Assembly (NCBI GenBank): GCA_035041965.1
Contig: JAPYMA010000373.1
Location: 1-64,000 of the forward strand
Reading direction: 5' to 3'
DNA: 64,000 nucleotides
Source: Anisakis pegreffii
Taxonomy: Eukaryota > Nematoda > Chromadorea > Rhabditida > Anisakidae
Shown: one piece after another, positions 60,403 to 64,000 of the stretch
How the letters are laid out: each line of letters begins with the position of its first letter
Numbering within the stretch: position 1 is the stretch's first letter
Notes under the pieces: generated by a model
The model's input: only the letters and a program-made list of their open reading frames with translations
The model's database searches: none
Told to the model about the DNA's origin: nothing
Program-made: the position numbers and the translations under genes

Positions 60403-63400
60403 ATGTCGTTCAGTTTTCTATCCGTACCATTCTTGGTGACTGTCATTGCTGCTGCTCAGTTCAATCACGATAATTCAGCTGAAAATGGACAATACGCAGG
60501 AAGAGCTGCAAGTTACAATGTAGGTTTCAATTTGAGAGTATTGGGAGAAAAACAACTTATCTCAACAACACTTGTAGAATTATCGTCCCTCTCTTTTATT
60601 GAAATCAAACTCATCGATGTTATTTTCCGATACATAAGCTGGCATTTTTATCCTCATTGAGATCATTATTCCCAGATTACTGATTCATTTCTGCTTCGAT
60701 ATCTTACTGATATCGACGTTCATCCTTTTTTCAAGCCACGAATTCCAGTTCACTTCAAAGAGGAGAAATTTTCAAGTGTTCAGTTTACCTGTATTCTTTT
60801 GATTTTAGCCTTATGGAAACATTCATCAAGATCACAGCAATATGTACAGCCGAATGCAAATGCTGCAGCCACTTACAGGGCTGACATCGGTACGATAAAT
60901 TCACATTCTCATTTTCATTCCGGTTCATAAAATCTCAGCCAAGAGGGATAACGACATCAGCAGCGATCGTAAGAATGCGAATCGTGGCGAAAAGATGTAG
61001 TGCTACTTGAAAGTACTTCATGTTATGATCTTTGACGAAGTACATTAATAACTTTCATGTCATAAAACTATGTTCAGAAAGCGGTTAAAGAGTTTAGCTA
61101 ACAAGTTTCCATCAAGTCCCACTCCTCGATGTGGCATGCAAAGAATCAAAATGTGCTGACTGTGGTGTGTGACTTAACAGCTGATGGTTCCGTATTACTC
61201 CAACTCCTTTCGGCCTTTCATATATAGTGATTCTTGCTGTGAAGGCGTCCTTCCCACTCACGTCAGATCATTTCAGAACGCAACGACGGACTCACCAGAC
61301 TTGCCTACCGCAGTTGAGGTTCAAATAAAACTGAAGAGTTACCTTGACCAAGGACTTCGGCTGCCAAATGGAATGACCTGTGTATGTCCGAGCGGGTTTC
61401 AGTGCAGTTATCTGGGCACGGTAGAGCCCAGATGTTTCATGGCGTTCAGTGTGATGGTTTCCCCACCTCGGTCAGTTTCTCTCTCATTCATGTACGAATT
61501 GAAATGTGAAATGGTTAGGATGTTATAGGAAGTTTTCAATCATTTATAATTCAACGAATGCGGGCGATAATTTTTATATCTGTGATAAAGCAACTTACCT
61601 TATCTGTGAGTACCGTGCAATTGAGTCGAACCAAGGCACAAATGAAATTGAGCGGTTTTTCGCCCGTTGATTCTAACTGTATGTAACTGCTTGAGGTATT
61701 TGTGAATTGCAACCACTTTCAGAGGTTCTATTCAGTACATGACAACTGAATTCTTGCCACTGACAGATTCTGGAGCGTTGGACTTATCGAGAGTGACCAA
61801 TGAACAAGCTAATCAATGGAGTCAGCCGCATGTTTTTCACTTGAACGGAAAACCAGTACGTCGATTATGAATTCTTGTGAGGTTCTCTGCGAACAAGTTC
61901 GATTTCAGCTTGCTGGTTGACGCTACGTGAATAATTGAGCAGAAATAGAAACTTGAGTGAGAATTGAATCCAACTGACTGAGCACTTTCACTTCAGGCAG
62001 CAATCAGTGTGTTCGTTCATCATATGGGCGTTGAGATAAATGCGCAGACCGGTGCGCTTGCTCAAATGCAAAGTGTCGTGCATGTCGACACATTCGTGCA
62101 AGATCTGCAACAAGTTTTGCCAACTACGGCCAGCAAAAACGATGACCATAGTGTTACTTTAACTGGACAAGTAATTCAAACGCAGTGAGTCGCTCAATTT
62201 TTTTAAAGCAAACGCTGAAAAAAATTAAACAGTCCAGGAAAGATGAAAATTCCGCAGCATGACTGATTTCTGTTGCCGTTATCACCGAATTTGTAAACAG
62301 AAACATCGATGCATTGAGGAGGAGGATTCATCTCATTTCATAAAGTACAGCAACCCAACGATAATCAATTTCGTACATCATTGTAATAGGCTTTTATAAT
62401 GAAAAATGGAATTTTCGATTCTTTGCAACAAATATTGCACAGGATATATGGAAACGATTCGATACAGTTCACTAATAAATTGGATAATTTGCAGACTCTC
62501 GTTATCATATTCAGTAAAGTGTGCTGGCGATGCATTGGGAATGAACTGTGATTTACAGTGCAACCAATCATCGGTTCAATCAGACATTGCGTTGTGTCGT
62601 TCCATTGATACGGGATTCCTTTACACGTGCTCATACACAGACAACAATCTACAGGTTAGATTTCACAACTGTTGTCAGCATTTTCGCCGAATTCTTAGAT
62701 GAACCAATCAGTGACATCGACTCTGTTGCCTAACTGTAATTATTTCAGGTTAAAGACTGCAATCCATGCCCGTGGGGCATCGCTGAAGATTCCTACTGTC
62801 GTGACGAGCAGGGGAATGTTCTCAACCCTGCAACTGCCGTAAGTTCGAATCGATTAAACAAACTCGTAATGAGAAACCCGTAGATTTTTCCAAATTGATC
62901 AGTACTTTGGCGATACGATCAACGGGCTAATTCTCAATAAGCTAATTCCCACTGTATTATGTCAATCATAAGTTAAGCAGCTATGCAAACGTAATGAAAT
63001 TAATAGCGCATTTTTTGAAAGAGTGAGTTCGGTGGCGGGAATAAGTGAGGAATTTATTTGTGGATCGTTATTACGTTGAAATGTGCAGAAAGTCAGTACT
63101 ACCGCATTTATTTGGTATATCACTGAGAGTGAGTAAAGCCCTCGAAAAAGCAGCGAAAAAAAGGCTAATACGAAATGAATTCATTTCCCCGGCTGAACAG
63201 ATAATGTAATGAATGAAATAATGCATGAAAAATGAATGATTAATAGTTGCACAATGCGTGAGACGTACGATTCATAATATATTTTGCAGCAAGTAGTCGC
63301 ACCAGGCTATAAGACAGCCACAATTACATTGGCAGTGATTGCTGGGATCCTTTTCATTCTACTGATGATTGTCACAATCTACTCGTGCGTTTTGTAAGTT

Positions 63401-64000
63401 ATTCATAGGAGTGCTTTTGCGTTTCATTACGGTGATGATTTCCTAACAGAATTCAATAGACTCTACAAAAGCAGTTGCATTCATTCAACTTTGATTCTAA
63501 TCAATGCCCCAGAGCAATCTAATTGGAATTTACTTTATTGTATAATATAGGCCGTAATGCTTTGATGGAAACGCACCTAATATTTTGTTATTTGCTGTAC
63601 ATACGCTATAGAAATCGTTCCATTTGAATAGTTGATCCTTTCAGAGTTAAAAGACAGATGAGTCAAGAACAAGCTGCACCTGGCTACAATTACCATTCGT
63701 CGCTAAGAGCCGAAGGAAACGCCAACAGACCACTGCTTGAGGTAACAGTTTCGTCTCTTAGAAACGCATGAATATTTTACAGTCAACCACACCCGTACTA
63801 CGAATTACAGACCATCACAGTAGTCTCTTTATAAGTTTATTTTAAAGAGCATACAATTTAAGGCTACATATCACCAATCACAGTCACCATTACCATCTGA
63901 TCGATCGTTCCAAAACGCACCTTCAGCAGCTCCGCGATGCATTCCGAATCTAGATGCTATGCCCGGAAGTAAGTTTTCGTATTGATGTTTCTATGCGTTT
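60403..64000 (+). CDS. DSL-family (Notch ligand-like) type I membrane protein, 3' end outside window
   Basis: Likely a divergent Delta/Serrate/LAG-2 ligand at the cell surface. Exons: 60403-60519, 60809-60889, 61181-61470, 61723-61855, 61997-62184, 62495-62654, 62749-62838, 63290-63393, 63645-63741, 63863-63968; all GT-AG with consistent phases, 455 codons so far. Exon 1 has a signal peptide (MSFSFLSVPFLVTVIAAA). Exons 3-5 follow the MNNL layout: a strand ending in LKSYLDQG, then NGMTCVCPSGFQC, a Cys-x-AFSVMVSP strand, FLPLTDS, and FHLNGKPAAISVFVHH where ligands have their Trp-Pro-Gly-Thr strand. Exon 6 matches the start of a DSL domain: LSYSVKCAGDALGMNCDLQC, then spaced Cys ending at CNPCPWG in exon 7. 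No EGF repeat follows; exon 8 goes directly to a TM span (TITLAVIAGILFILLMIVTI). Exons 9-10 are cytoplasmic. An upstream in-frame ATG (60301) would precede the signal peptide and is not preferred. Confidence 0.72.

Overview
The window looks like nematode nuclear DNA. It has a TTAGGC-type (nematode telomere hexamer) array near its left end, short introns with TTTCAG-type acceptors, an RTE-clade LINE, a tandem family of nematode-style 7TM receptors and many satellites. The species cannot be fixed from sequence alone. Long uninterrupted ORFs are almost absent because the real genes are cut into short exons. I built the gene models below by comparing paralogous copies inside the window: exon lengths, phases and splice sites recur almost exactly. 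No database was used.

Layout. 1-3450: a telomere-repeat array inside a hairpin, a second fold-back repeat, and a ~120-bp satellite with a 613-bp higher-order period. 3.6-23.8 kb: a cluster of one receptor family. Genes A (3779-6827), B (11916-14981) and D (16653-19567) are intact on the minus strand, E (19600-22010) is a pseudogene, and F (23040-23710) is a two-exon fragment on the plus strand. A and B sit in a duplicated block, separated by a ~395-bp satellite. 24.5-33.15 kb: one minus-strand gene for a secreted protein built from about ten copies of a two-exon module, a six-cysteine domain exon followed by a Ser-rich, N-glycosylatable linker exon; all splice junctions are phase 1.

33.3-43.5 kb is transposon-rich: a 274-277-bp MITE-like repeat (second copy at 20.4 kb), a tRNA-derived fragment, a truncated ORF, a dead RTE LINE (35655-38391, minus) with a duplicated structured 5' leader, a 68-bp minisatellite and four diverged repeats. 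43.8-51.6 kb: two GC-rich arrays of one ~127-128-bp satellite in opposite orientation, enclosing ~2.6 kb of non-satellite DNA.

51.6-60.3 kb has only isolated candidate exons. 60403-64000 (plus) holds the first ten exons of a type I membrane protein whose ectodomain matches the MNNL + DSL layout of Notch ligands but lacks EGF repeats. It runs off the right edge.
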